A DNA stretch of 64,000 nucleotides, from contig JAUIMM010000017.1 of NCBI GenBank assembly GCA_031769625.1, positions 2,408,501 through 2,472,500 on the forward strand, in the 5' to 3' direction. Source of the DNA: Taudactylus pleione. Lineage: Eukaryota > Chordata > Amphibia > Anura > Myobatrachidae. The position numbers and the translations under genes are program-made. Shown here piece by piece: positions 10,021-21,279 of the stretch. The notes under the pieces are model-generated. The model did not search any database. It saw only the letters and a list, made by a program, of their open reading frames with translations, and was not told the origin of the DNA. The stretch's first letter is position 1; every line of letters starts with the position of its first letter.

Positions 10021-12149
10021 TGAGAGTATTCAGCTCCTTGCCCGGTGTAGGAATAGGTATCGGAAGCCGATGGTTAGCAACCATTGATGTTCCCGGCCCG
10101 GTTGATATACTTTTCTCATCAAATTGCAGGTATGTGATGATTGGAAGCCATCGGATGCAGCTCTCCGGGGAGAAAACACCTCCCCCTGGGCCTGCCCGTC
10201 CTGTGTGTAACCGGCAGGTAGCTCTTCCAATGGGACGTCACTGCCAGTCACAGTGTAGCCAGTGCAGTCATGGACTTCAACTGGCTTATTGAAGTGGTTG
10301 ATTTATCCCTAGGTAAAATCCGCCACTGATCGAATGGTTGCGATGCATTGACAGCCATCGCATTGCGTGATTTGATGCCTGAAGCCAATCAGACTGGTGA
10401 GCAAGGAAGAGCTCCTTCTCTGAATGTGGCTGGCTGAGAGGGAAGGGAAGAGGAGCGAGAGGGGAAGAGGACAGATGCTGCTGCCTGCTAATTGGTTGCT
10501 ATGGACAATGTCTCCATTAGAAGATTTGGTACATTTCCCCCTGTTTGTGATGGCAGTTTTTAGAATACGCTTCCACCATCAGTATTAAGTAAAATAGAGG
10601 GATGTCTCCTATCCTAGCAGCCTTAGCAGCGCCCCCCAGGAGCCAGCGTCTCAGGCAGCTACCTATTGTGGCCTAATGACCCTGTCAAGATGAAATTTCA
10701 GGGTACTGGCACTCAACGAAGGCTATAAAATATTATTGATCTTTCTTAATTTGCAGTATATAGAAAATATACCCACTTTATAATATCTGGCACTGCAGAG
10801 AACACCTATTGCAAGATGCTGACAGTATCATTTCTATTCTCCAGCAATAGCCATCAGACCTCACAGCAAGCTGCTCTTTGAAAAAACACGCCCTTCGGTC
10901 ATTTGATGTTTGCTTTTGATCCCTCATTCTTGTTCCAATTTTAACAAGTAGCAGCTCCCACACAAAGTACATCTACTGCTCAACTCCCTTCTTTCCAAGC
11001 ATTTCCCTCTGCTCTTCTGCTTCACCTTCAGCCATTATTACAATTATTAATTTGTCAAAGAGATGGAGTGTAATAATCTGTTCCTTGTACTGTGCAGCTC
11101 ACAGATTTATCAGGACAGGTATGGTAAGAAACGGAATTTAAAGTCGGATCAAAGGTACATTTGTAGTTTTCATCTTGAAACAGTTTCTGTACGATCTCCA
11201 TGCTCAGAAGAATATGCTAGGAATATTAATGCACGTAAGGCCAAACAAATAGGATCAAAGTAACATAAATGCTGCAACCAATTCCCCTAATCTGACAACA
11301 GGCGATGGTTTAAAATGAATTCATCTTGTCACGTTCACAAACGTATATATATTTATTAATATATAACATAAACGTATTTGACATCTTAGGAGCTGCAAAG
11401 TATTACATACTGTATACCCCTAACAGCCCAGTTTTTCACAAGGCAGTCATGTTTGCTTTTACAAAATAGGTGTGGTCTAACAATTTAGGAGAGATTATGG
11501 GCATTTTAGCACATATTGGGGATTCCTACTGACAAAGTTACCATTAAATTATATGGTTACTGTGAACAAAAAAAGGTCACAGTTTATGCGTCTACATCCT
11601 TCCCAATCACAACAGTGGCTATGGAGCCCTGTAGGACGATTGCCGTATGAATGACTGATGCGATAGGGATGACCATCGATGGTTAACCACTTATGGTATT
11701 TTTTTTTTGCAATCGATAGCGGAGATACATTGGATCTCCATCGATGGTACAGAGCCCCAGATGTTTTTTTTTATTTCTACTTGGCACTTGACAAGGAGCC
11801 TAGCTCTGCCCCTTGCATGACCTGCAAAGCTCCACTGGCACCTCTGAATGACCCACTGCCCATTGAGTAATAGAGCAGAGATGACCATGGATGGTTTCCC
11901 AAACGTCTGGCCACCCACTTGTGTGCCAACTTGACTTATAACTGAATATCTGCTACCAATCTAAATTTGGTGCACTCTAGTTGCTTAGTATACTGACTGT
12001 TTTCAGTTAGTTTTATTGGCTATTGAATTTCAGCCAATAAACGGCTGAATTTCTCACCAGCCAAACACAAGAGAGCGCAGCATCTAAGATAAAGAGAATG
12101 GTCACTTAGTTAACAAATCATAGATGCAAATAGCTTGCAAAGCAAGATG
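10021..12149. other. Unassigned sequence with short repeat remnants
   Basis: No gene is seen. Around 10605-10680 the text (GCGCCCCCCAGGAGCC, CAGGCAGCTACC) resembles a hAT remnant like that at 38330-38520. The rest is AT-rich single-copy-like sequence. Confidence 0.45.
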
Positions 12150-12279
12150 ATTATATCCAAATACAAGAAGACCAAGAAAGTTCCTTGGATGTGGTGCACT
12201 CTAAACTCAATAACTCTAATAGAGATTAGAGTGCACCACAACCAAGGAACTCTCTTGGGCTTCTTGTATTTGGATATAA
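12150..12279. repeat. Foldback sequence, arms about 55 bases
   Basis: The arm starting TTATATCCAAATACAAGAAG at 12151 is matched in inverse by the arm ending CTTCTTGTATTTGGATATAA at 12279, with a second paired block (GTGGTGCACTCTAA against TTAGAGTGCACCAC). The loop is about 20 bases. Probably a small foldback MITE; no target duplication was evident. Confidence 0.8.
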
Positions 12280-12803
12280 GTAAAATAAGAGTTTAGTTGT
12301 AGCACCTCCACATTTTTAAATGTGGTTGTACATATTTTTGCAGCGCAGCCACATGAAATTACAAATGGCTTTAAAAATGTCAGTCGCTGTTGAAACCTCT
12401 CTATTCCCATCATCTGGCCACTCACACGTATACCAGGCATTTCCAAATATTAGCCAAATACTAACGGACCTTAAATTAAGCACCTCTGTTGCCTGGCAAC
12501 AATAATAGCAGTTACACTTCCGCAAATAAAACCTAAAAAAAAAAAGCTTTATCTGCATACAAAATGCTATGTTACAGTGTCACAGCCGCTGTTACTGTAA
12601 TTTATCACACTGCAGCTGGAAAACATTGTGACTGTATCCATCTATATTACCAAGAAAAAGAGTCTGTTGTGAGGCTTATCATGCTCTCCAGTTTTAAATG
12701 ATCACCAAAGTTGTCTTCAAATAACGTACAGAGCCAAAGGTCAAAATTAGGACATGGGAAGACAATGCAAAGAACAAAATCAGAAAAAAAGTCAGGATAT
12801 AGA

Positions 12804-13740
12804 GCCTGATCCAGTGCGGATCGCTATTGCGATTGCAGCTGTGATCATGGGCGCCGAGGGGGGGAGGGAGCGGGTACAGTTTACCCGGGGCCAGGCTTGC
12901 TAGAGGGGCCCGGCGGGGCCCGGGTCCAGCGTCGCCCCCCCTCCCTCACAGCAGCTCAGCACACAGCTTGTGCTGTTCTGCAGTGCAAGACTGCTCGCGG
13001 ATGCTGCAGCAACCGAAGCAGTCTCCTATGGCTGTGAGGGGGAGCAATCAAACTGACCGCACCCCCCTCCCCGTTTAGCGCCGGGCTGGGGGACTTACAG
13101 CTCCCCTCGCCCCAATGCGCAGCGCCGCTACGCGGTGCTGTAAAAGTGATTTCTTTTATTTCTTTTTTTCAAGGGGGTGTGACCACGCCTCCCATGATTA
13201 GGCCATGCCCCCTCCTTTACCTGGGCGGGGTCGGGCTCTCTACGGCCCTGGTTGTGATTATGCACGTTGTTCTGCTGCAAAAATATGCTAATGTGTGCAA
13301 CTGCTCAGCCAGCATAGAGACGCCCACTAATGCTTTCTCACACCCGTAAGACCTCGCAATCCTGCGTATACATCAGTAACATCGAGCAACATCTGACCCT
13401 CACGCAGAATTACAGCAGGTCTGACTTGTCTCAGAAAAAGCAAGTCTGGTCGCACGCAGTGAGTACTCAAGCTGCGAATGCCGTCGTAGTGGCTAATTTA
13501 TACACGCCCAAGAAATGGCGTTCAAACGGACAGGCACGTCTGCGTTTCTCCAACCACTCCCCCGATACCACCCCCAAAAGCTGATGACCCATCACTCACT
13601 CTGCGATGGCTTTGTATCGGCGTACGTGATCGCAATACTGACCTGCACATTGCTGTGCATACGTATGCGCAGTACGCACCATTGGCTGATCTGCATACGC
13701 TGTTGCAGTTGCGTGGACAAAATGTTTGAGATATGCTAGC
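12804..13740. mobile_element. Decayed MITE related to the 22455 element, split by a hAT MITE
   Basis: The left end resembles GAGCCTGATCCAGTGCGG. After the inserted hAT element (12846-13250) the sequence resumes with segments shared with the 22455-23008 element: TGCAAAAATATGCTAATG, GTAACATCGAGCAACATC, and CAGGCACGTCTGCGTTT followed by CCACTCCC. The right terminal repeat is missing or truncated near 13740. Confidence 0.6.
12846..13250. mobile_element. hAT-type MITE (GC-rich family), 7 of 8 target bases duplicated
   Basis: Ends CATGGGCGCCGAG and (inverse) CAGGGCCGTAGAG. The flanks GCTGTGAT (12838-12845) and GTTGTGAT (13251-13258) are an 8-bp target duplication with one change. Homologous to 4739-5091 and, in inverse orientation, to 39359-39733. 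Inserted in an older MITE. Confidence 0.8.
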
Positions 13741-13764
13741 CTACAGTATTGCCAGGAGAACTAT

Positions 13765-14313
13765 GGCCCTGATTCAGAGCCGGACGCTCTGACCAGAGCG
13801 CTCGCTCTGAATCAGGGCCCACCTCCATAAATATGGAGCGTCCTTCTGGACGCTCGTATAGCTGTGGGTCACCACCCACAGCATATACGAGCGTGCAGGA
13901 TGATGGTCGCGATGGTCTTCACCATCGGACCATCGCCGCTGCGAGCAGAAGCCTGCGGTTGAGTTTCTCAACCGCAAGGCCAGGAGTGATTTTGGCTCTA
14001 TCAGAGCCAAAATCACTCCCACTGACATCACTAGTGATGTCAGTGGGGCCGGCTTCTGACGGTAGACGTTCCCTTGGGAACGCCTCCGTCTGGGAGGCAC
14101 GCCCCCGGCACGCCCTCCAAAGGGGGCGTGCTGTCAATCAACATCGACAGCACGCCCCCTTTGATCAGACACTACGAGCGAAGGAAAGTCCTTCGCTCGT
14201 CGCGTCTCACGCATGCGCACGACGGAGCTCCCTACGTCGTGCGCATGCGCAGTGCAGACCATCGACCCACTTGCGAGCGGACAGCCGCTCGCGAGTGGGT
14301 CTGAATCAGGCCC
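13765..14313 (-). mobile_element. Hairpin-chain MITE, copy B
   Basis: This 549-bp copy lies in inverse orientation to copies A and C, flanked by TAT at 13762-13764 and 14314-14316. It keeps the same chain of hairpins, including the AGTGATTTTGGCTCT stem near 13984-14018, the CCACTGACATCACTAGTGAT palindrome region at 14019-14048, the paired AGGGGGCGTGCTGTC and GACAGCACGCCCCCT arms near 14120-14162, and a CGCATGCGCACGACG stem near 14210-14250. Confidence 0.88.
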
Positions 14314-14316
14314 TAT

Positions 14317-15046
14317 ATTCTGGCAGTCTGAATCAGAGGCCTTCTTAGATAGTGCTTCAAAGCTCCTATTTGAGTTCAGACTGGTTGCAGGTGCTGTATG
14401 GCGCACACCCACATGCACTTTACACTTTAACATATATGCCATCCTAAATAAAGTTGTCAACTGTAAAGTGCAATGGACTAGCCTGGTACTATATAAGTAT
14501 ACAGTATGTGCCTCCAGAACATGACAACAAATATGTCACTGCGGAATGCCTAGAGTCAGAGTTGTGCCACCACCTACTCGAGAGTGGCCTGATATTAACA
14601 AATTGAGAACTTCATGAAAATTGTATACATATATGAAATGGTAACAAGTGAAAAGAAGACCAATTTAGGCCAGTATTATGTAGCTTGAGGCAGAGCTGCC
14701 AGCCTCAAAGCAAAGTTAATGCCAGAGCCTGCTTGGTGGGGCAAACACAGGCTCTAGTTAGCTAAAAAGGGGATGGAACAGTCATCACAACTGCCAGTCC
14801 AGGAACCTCAGCCTAACTTATTTATACTATGCCTAATTTGTCTTATCAGGCAATTATTGTCTGCCATGAAGGGAAGCAAAAGTTCACTGTGCAGTGTACT
14901 TAGGCAACAACTAAACAACTCATTAACCACCCATCTGAAGGCCCATCTCTTAGCTGTTCCTTATGAAGCTTTAATGAAACTTCACCTGATCCACCCACTG
15001 CACATTTCCAGGGGAACATGATCCTTCTTATCTGGTTTAAATAAAC
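14317..15046. other. Unassigned sequence
   Basis: No gene, array or paired terminal repeat was recognised. An 82-codon plus-strand frame at 14773-15021 has no domain features. Confidence 0.45.
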
Positions 15047-15366
15047 TAGAGATGTTTGGCAAAACCACCGTCATATATTTTCGTTTGGTTTTGGCAAAAC
15101 CACCCTCAAGTGTTTTGGTTTAAATTCGGTTTTGGTTTTCTTTAAAATTTCTAAAAACAGCTAAAATCATGTAATTTCGACCTGTTTACATGCAATCCAA
15201 AACTCGAGATTCGGTTTAAATCTGAGTTCCGAACTTGCAGCCGACCTGAGCCGGGAGTCAGTTATACTTGGACCCCAAAAGTGATCCGAGCCGGGACTTA
15301 ATTTGACTAGGAACGACAAAGTCTCAGTGTGTTCGGTTTTAAGGAAAGCCGAACTGCACATCTCTA
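15047..15366. mobile_element. Short non-autonomous relative of the adjacent hAT element
   Basis: The left end TAGAGATGTTTGGCAAAAC and the inverse of the right end (TAGAGATGTGCAGTTCGG) pair as terminal repeats. Internal text (GTTTTGGTTTTGGC, AAAACAGCTAAAATCA, CCGAGCCGGGA) matches the ends of the 15375-21271 element. It is about 320 bp and non-coding. It directly abuts that element's 8-bp target GTTTAAAC. Confidence 0.75.
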
Positions 15367-16002
15367 GTTTAAACTAGGGGTGTGCACCGGCCACTTTTCG
15401 TGTTTTGGTTTTGGATCTGGATCTTTCTTCGTGTTTTGGATCTGGATTGGTTTTGCCAAAACCACCCTTCCGTGTTTTGGGTTCTGGGTTTTGTGTTTTG
15501 GATCTGTATTTTTTTTTTAAAAAGCATAAAAACAGCTAAAATCACAGAATTTGTTGGTTTCTCTGCTCCTATGCTATTATTAACCTCAATAACCTTAATT
15601 TCCACTCATTTCCAGTCTATTCTGAACACCTCACACCTCACAATAGTGTTTTCATGTCCAAAAGGTTGCACCGAGGTAGCTGGATGACTATGCTAAGCGA
15701 CACGAGTGGGCGGCACAAACACGTGACCCATCTAGGAGTGACACTGCAGTGGCAGACAGGATGGCAGTTAGAAAAACTAGGCCCCAAACTGTACATAATG
15801 CAAAGAAAAAAAAGAAGTGCAAGATGGAATTGTCCTTGGGCCCTCCCACCCACCCTTATGTTGTATAAACAGGACATGCACACTTTAACAAATCAATCAT
15901 TTCAGCGCCAGGGTCTGCCACACAACTGTGGCTGAAATGATTGGTTCGTTTGGGCCCCCACAAAACAAGCTGGCAATTAATGTGTCCCTGCACAAACTGG
16001 CT

Positions 16003-16869
16003 CTACGGAGGCAAGATGTCATCCTCATCCTCCTCATCCACCGATTCCTCACCCTCTTCAGTGTGTACATCCTCATCCTCACAAAGTATTAACTCGTCCC
16101 CACTTGAATCCACCACCACAGGTCCCTCTGTACCTTCTGGAGGCTGGTCTCCCTGGAAGAGCTGATAATTCATTTTGATGAACATCATCTTCTCCACATT
16201 CTGTGGAAGCAACCTCCTACGCCTTTCGCTGACAAGGTTCCCGGCTGCACTAAACACTCTTTCGGAGTACACACTGGAGGGGGGGCAACTCAGGTAAAAT
16301 AGAGCCAGCAGTTACAGGGGCCTCCAAATTGCCTCTTTTTCCTGCCAGTACAGGTATGGACTGTCTGACATGCCTACTTGGATGCTGTCACCGATGTAAT
16401 CCTCCACCATTCTGTCAATGGTGACAGTATCATATGCAGTGACAGTAGACATGTCAGAAATTGTTGCCAGGTCCTTCAGTCCGGACCAGATGTCCAAACT
16501 TGGTCCTGCCTGCCCTGCATCACCGCCAGCGGGTTGCTTAGGATACCTAAGTTTTTTCCTGGCAGCCCCAGTTGCGGGAGAAAATGAAGAAGGAGCCGTT
16601 GACGTGTCACGTTCCGCTTCAGCTGACAGTGTGTTCACCAGCAGGTCTTTGCACCTCTGCAGGCTTGTGTCGGCCGGAAAGAGAGACACCACATAGGCTT
16701 TAAACCTAGGATCAAGCACGGTGGCCAAAATGTAGTGGTCTGATTTCAACAGATTGACCACCCTGGAATCCTGGCAAAGCGAATGAAGGGCTTCATCCAC
16801 AAGTCCCACATGCCGAGCGGAATCGCTCCGTCTTAGCTCCTCCTTCACTTTCTCCAGCTGCTTCTGCAA
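16003..16869 (-). pseudogene. hAT transposase C-terminal part with dimerisation domain
   Basis: The frame is open from 16869 to 16312, stops at a TAA near 16310, and continues in the same frame from about 16272 to 16003. The part before the stop has the late RNase H-fold region, including DPRFKAYVVSLFP (the family's LDPRFK-type motif). After the stop lies SERVFSAAGNLVSERRRRLL, the hallmark hAT C-terminal dimerisation motif, then an acidic tail. It is in the same frame as the catalytic part upstream, separated from it by a TAG near 16898. One gene with nonsense mutations, not several genes. Confidence 0.92.
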
Positions 16870-16896
16870 AAGCCTGATGAGGGGAATGACCTGACT

Positions 16897-17904
16897 CTAG
16901 CTGGCTGTGTCTGAACTGACTTCACGTGTGGCAAGTTCGAAGGGCTGGAGAACCTTGCACAACACGGAAATCATTCTCCACTGCGCTTGAGTCAGGTGCA
17001 TACCCCCTCCTTTGCCTATGTCATAGGTGGATGTATAGGCTTGTATGGCCTTTTGCTGCTCCTCCATCCTCTGAAGCATATAGAGGGTTGAGTTCCACCG
17101 CGTCACAACCTCTTGCTTCAGGTGATGGCGGGGCAGGTTCAAGAGTGTTTGCTGGCGCTCCAGTCTTCGGCACGCAGTCGCTGAATGGCGAAAGTGGCCA
17201 GAAATTTTTCGGGCCACCCAAAGCGTTTCCTGCACGCCCCTGTCGCTTTTCAGAAAATTCTGCACCACCAAGTTTATTGTGTGAGCAAAACATGGGACGT
17301 GCTGGAATTTGCCCAGATGTAATGCCCGCACAATATTGGTGGCGTTGTCAGATATCACAAATCCCCAGGAGAGTCTAAGTGGGGTAAGCCACTGGGCGAT
17401 GATTTCCCTCAGTTTCTCTAAGAGGTTGTCGGCGGTGTGCCTCTTACTGAAACCGGTGATACACAGCGTAGCCTGCCTTGTAACGAGCTGGCGTTTCTGA
17501 GATGCTGCTACTGGTGACGCTGCTGCTGTTGCTGCGTAAGGTGATACATCTACCCAGTGGGCTGTCACAGTCATATAGTCCTTAGTCTGCCCTGTTCCAC
17601 TTGTCCACATGTCCGTGGTTAACTGGACATTGTGTACAACGGCATTTTTCAGGACACTGAGGACACTTTTTCTGACGTTTCTGTACAGTCTCGGTATCGC
17701 CTGCCTAGTGAAGTGGAATCTAGACGGGATTTGGAACCGGGGACACACTACCTCCATCAATTGTCTAAATCCCACTGCACTAATGGCGGATACCGGACGC
17801 ACGTCTAACACCAACATAGCAGTCAAGGCCTCAGTTATACGTTTTGCTTCAGGATGACTGCTGTCGTACTTCATCCTCCTCGCTAAGGACTGTTGGAGGG
17901 TCAA
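16897..17904 (-). pseudogene. hAT transposase catalytic core
   Basis: This 335-codon stretch carries the RNase H-like hAT core. The first catalytic Asp is in TTDMWTSGTGQTKDYMTVTA (about residue 98). The second is in FVISDNATNIVRAL (about residue 186). CFAHTINLVVQ follows, the conserved Cys-x-x-His segment. RWNSTLYMLQRM lies near residue 280. The expected catalytic Glu would lie towards the end or in the following segment. A TAG stop near 16898 ends it early. A frameshift near 17900 separates it from the BED-finger N terminus. The sequence style is that of the Ac/ZBED-like hAT group. Confidence 0.92.
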
Positions 17905-19109
17905 TTGTTTAGTAAAAGTATGGTGTTCCTACTTCCTCTCTGGGATGATGAACGACTCCCAGCAGCAGCAGCAGCGGCAGCAGTAGGCGTAGCAATGCAG
18001 GATCCTCCAGAGGAATCCCGGATAGGAGAGTCAGTCATGCCAGTGACATGGCCTGCAGGACTACTTCCGATCCTGACTAAGGAGGAAATTGACGAGGAGG
18101 GAGTTGACGGTGTGGTTTGCAGGCGCTTGGATACAACAGGACAACGGGATTTAGGTGTCCCTGGACTGCTTACGGTCTTAGCCAAAGTTTCTGAACTTGA
18201 CAGTAACTTTTTATGAACGCGCTGCAGGTGCCGTATAAGGGAGGATGTTCCTAGGTGGTTGATGTCCCTACCCCTACTTATTTCACCTTTACATATGGTA
18301 CATATGGCAAGACAGTTGTTGTCCGGATTTGGATAGAAATATTGCCAGACCAAAGAGGTGGAATGTTTGGTCTTCTGCCCAGGCATGACCGTGATGGGCT
18401 TTTTCATCCCACGGACAACAATTGTCTCCCCCGGAGCCTGATTTAAACAAACCACATCACCATCAGAATCCTCCTCGCCAACTTCCTCCTCAGCGCCAGC
18501 TACACCAGTATCCTCATCCTGTTGTACTTCAACAGTGACATCTTCAATTTGCATATCAGCAAGTGGACTGTGGGTGCTCCTTTCAGCACTTGCAGGGGGC
18601 GTGCAAATGGTGGAAAGAGCCACCTCTTCCCGTCCAGTGCTGGGAAGGTCAGGCATCGCAACCACCACCACACTTGGACTCTCCTTGGGGATTTGTGATA
18701 TCTTCTTAGAAAGCACAGTTCTTCGCTGTGCTTTTGCCAGCTTAACTCTTTTGATTTTTTTAGTGGGAGGAGGGCTTCCATCGTCATGTGAAGCTGAACC
18801 ACTAGTCATGAACATACTAGGGATCGACCTTAGCCGTTCCTTGCCACTCCGTGTCGTAAATGGCATATTGGCAAGTTTACGTTTCTCTTCAGCTGATTTA
18901 AATGTCTTTTTCAAGGTTATTTTCCTGAACTTTGCCATTTGGGATTGTATGTGCCCTCTACTATGACATTGGGCATCGGCCTTGGCAGACGACGTTGATG
19001 GCATGTTATCGTCTATGTCATGACTAGTGGCAGCAGCTTCAGCACTAGGAGGAAGTGGTTCTTGATCTTTCTCTATTTTATTTTTATCGGAGAAAGTTTG
19101 GTCCTCCAT
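17901..19109 (-). pseudogene. hAT transposase N terminus with BED zinc finger
   Basis: 402 codons begin at an ATG at 19109, directly downstream (in gene sense) of the 160-bp array. The first 230 residues are low-complexity, with a basic KKIKRVKLAKAQRR stretch near 130 that could act as a nuclear signal, then acidic EEEVGEEDSDGD. A BED zinc finger follows at about residues 262-310: SLVWQYFYP, CTICKGEISRG, HLGTSSLIRHLQRVH (two Cys, His-x-x-x-x-His). BED fingers bind transposon ends. The tail is Ser/Thr-rich with a polyalanine run. The frame is lost near 17900 by a small indel before the catalytic core. Confidence 0.9.
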
Positions 19110-19147
19110 TTATGTTATATCGATTTGATATATACGTGCGGCTAAAC

Positions 19148-20757
19148 ACAGAAAATAATTTTTTTTTTGGTTTGGACTGGAGTGTACTTTGGGGGTTACA
19201 CCACCCTTTAACGGTCAAGCCAGCCGGCCCTTTACTTATGACACAGGCGCACGCTTGGCACTACTTTGTTGATGCACGTGCGGCTACTGCGCACACAATT
19301 CACAAACACAGAAAATAATTTTTTTTTTGGTTTGGACTGGAGTGTACTTTCGGGGGTTACAGCACCCTTAACGGTCAAGCCAGCCGGCCCTTTACTTATG
19401 ACACAGGCGCACGCTTGGCACTACTTTGTTGATGCACGTGCGGCTACTGCGCACACAATTCACAAACACAGAAAATAATTTTTTTTTTGGTTTGGACTGG
19501 AGTGTACTTTGGGGGTTACAGCACCCTTTAACGGTCAAGCCAGCCGGCCCTTTACTTATGACACAGGCGCACGCTTGGCACTACTTTGTTGATGCACGTG
19601 CGGCTACTGCGCACACAATTCACAAACACAGAAAATAATTTTTTTTTTGGTTTGGACTGGAGTGTACTTTCGGGGGTTACAGCACCCTTAACGGTCAAGC
19701 CAGCCGGCCCTTTACTTATGACACAGGCGCACGCTTGGCACTACTTTGTTGATGCACGTGCGGCTACTGCGCACACAATTCACAAACACAGAAAATAATT
19801 TTTTTTTGGTTTGGACTGGAGTGTACTTTCGGGGGTTACAGCACCCTTAACGGTCAAGCCAGCCGGCCCTTTACTTATGACACAGGCGCACGCTTGGCAC
19901 TACTTTGTTGATGCACGTGCGGCTACTGCGCACACAATTCACAAACACAGAAAATTATTTTTTTTTTGGTTTGGACTGGAGTGTACTCTCGGGGGTTACA
20001 GCACCCTTAACGGTCAAGCCAGCCGGCCCTTTACTTATGACACAGGCGCACGCTTGGCACTACTTTGTTGATGCACGTGCGGCTACTGCGCACACAATTC
20101 ACAAACACAGAAAATAATTTTTTTTTTGGTTTGGACTGGAGTGTACTTTGGGGGTTACAGCACCCTTTAACGGTCATGCCAGCCGGCCCTTTACTTATGA
20201 CACAGGCGCACGCTTGGCACTACTTTGTTGATGCACGTGCGGCTACTGCGCACACAATTCACAAACACAGAAAATAATTTTTTCTTTGGTTTGGACTGGA
20301 GTGTACTTTCGGTGGTTACAGCACCCTTAACGGTCAAGCCAGCCGGCCCTTTACTTATGACACAGGCGCACGCTTGGCACTACTTTGTTGATGCACGTGC
20401 GGCTACTGCGCACACAATTCACAAACACAGAAAATCATTTTTTTTTTGGTTTGGACTGGAGTGTACTTTCGGGGGTTACAGCACCCTTAACGGTCAAGCC
20501 AGCCGGCCCTTTACTTATGACACAGGCGCACGCTTGGCACTACTTTGTTGTTGCACGTGCGGCTACTGCGCACACAATTCACAAACACAGAAAATAAATT
20601 TTTTTTTGGTTTGGACTGGAGTGTACTTTCGGAGGTTACAGCACCCTTAACGGTCAAGCCAGCCGGCCCTTTACTTATGACACAGGCGCACGCTTGGCAC
20701 TACTTTGTTGATGCACGTGCGGCTACTGCGCACACAATTCACAAACACAGAAAATAT
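19148..20757. repeat. 160-bp tandem array, about 10 units, in hAT 5' region
   Basis: The segment TTTGGACTGGAGTGTACTTT recurs every 159-160 bases (about 19171, 19331, 19491, 19651, 19810, 19970, 20130, 20290, 20450, 20610). The first unit is truncated on its left. Units differ at only a few positions (T-run length, extra G, A/T changes). Each holds a CGCACGCTTGGCAC segment, a GCACGTGC palindrome and an A/T-rich tract. Plus-strand frames of about 70 codons repeat with the period and are by-products of the array, not genes. Confidence 0.95.
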
Positions 20758-20859
20758 ATTATTTTTTTAGCACTTGGGGGGAGCACCCCTGATGGACAGA
20801 GCACCCCCTGGACAACACTACAGCACTCCTTTAGGACTGGGACACTGCACAGGACTTTG

Positions 20860-21015
20860 GAGTGGACACAGCCCCTATGGAGAACTGACTGCACAACACA
20901 GTCCAGCCAGCCCCTATGGACTTTGAAGTAGTGGACACAGCCCCTATTAACAACAGCAGCACAGCACAACACAGCCAGCCCCTATGGACTTTGAAGTAGT
21001 GGACAACAGCAGCAC
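20860..21015. repeat. Short-unit imperfect repeat next to the array
   Basis: The phrase GTGGACACAGCCCCTAT and the phrase CAGCCAGCCCCTATGGACTT each recur (about 20872, 20906, 20932, 20974), together with ACAACAGCAGCAC. This lies between the 160-bp array and the right end of the hAT element. Confidence 0.7.
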
Positions 21016-21279
21016 TACACTACACTACACTACACAGCCCTAACTCCCACCCTCCCTCTTCACTGTCCACAGCCGAGTGAGAAAATGGCGCCGACGCGGG
21101 TACCTTATATAGGATCCAAAACCTGCGAGACTCGGAAGGCGGGATGATGACGTTTTGCCTCGATTTCAGTTCCGAGTCAGGCGGGAAAAGTCGAGCCTGA
21201 CTCGGATCAGACTCGGATCGGGGGGGCTCGGGGGGGTTCGGATTTCAGAAATCCGAACCCGCTCACCCCTAGTTTAAAC

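Larger units (their letters stand above)
15375..21271 (-). mobile_element. Full-length but defective hAT transposon (5.9 kb)
   Basis: The element starts TAGGGGTGTGC and ends GCTCACCCCTA. The 8-bp palindrome GTTTAAAC flanks it exactly (15367-15374 and 21272-21279), as expected for hAT. It contains a minus-strand BED-type transposase gene (16003-19109), a 160-bp tandem array upstream of that gene (19148-20757), a second short-unit repeat (20860-21015), and subterminal GTTTTGG-rich (left) and GACTCGGA-rich (right) segments. The first kilobase is nearly identical to 61233-62250. One frameshift and two in-frame stops in the transposase make it non-autonomous now. Confidence 0.94.

Noticed and set aside
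19055..20931. A series of plus-strand reading frames of about 70 codons with nearly identical peptides
   Set aside because: They recur with the 160-bp period of the tandem array inside the hAT element and have no domain; they are repeat by-products.
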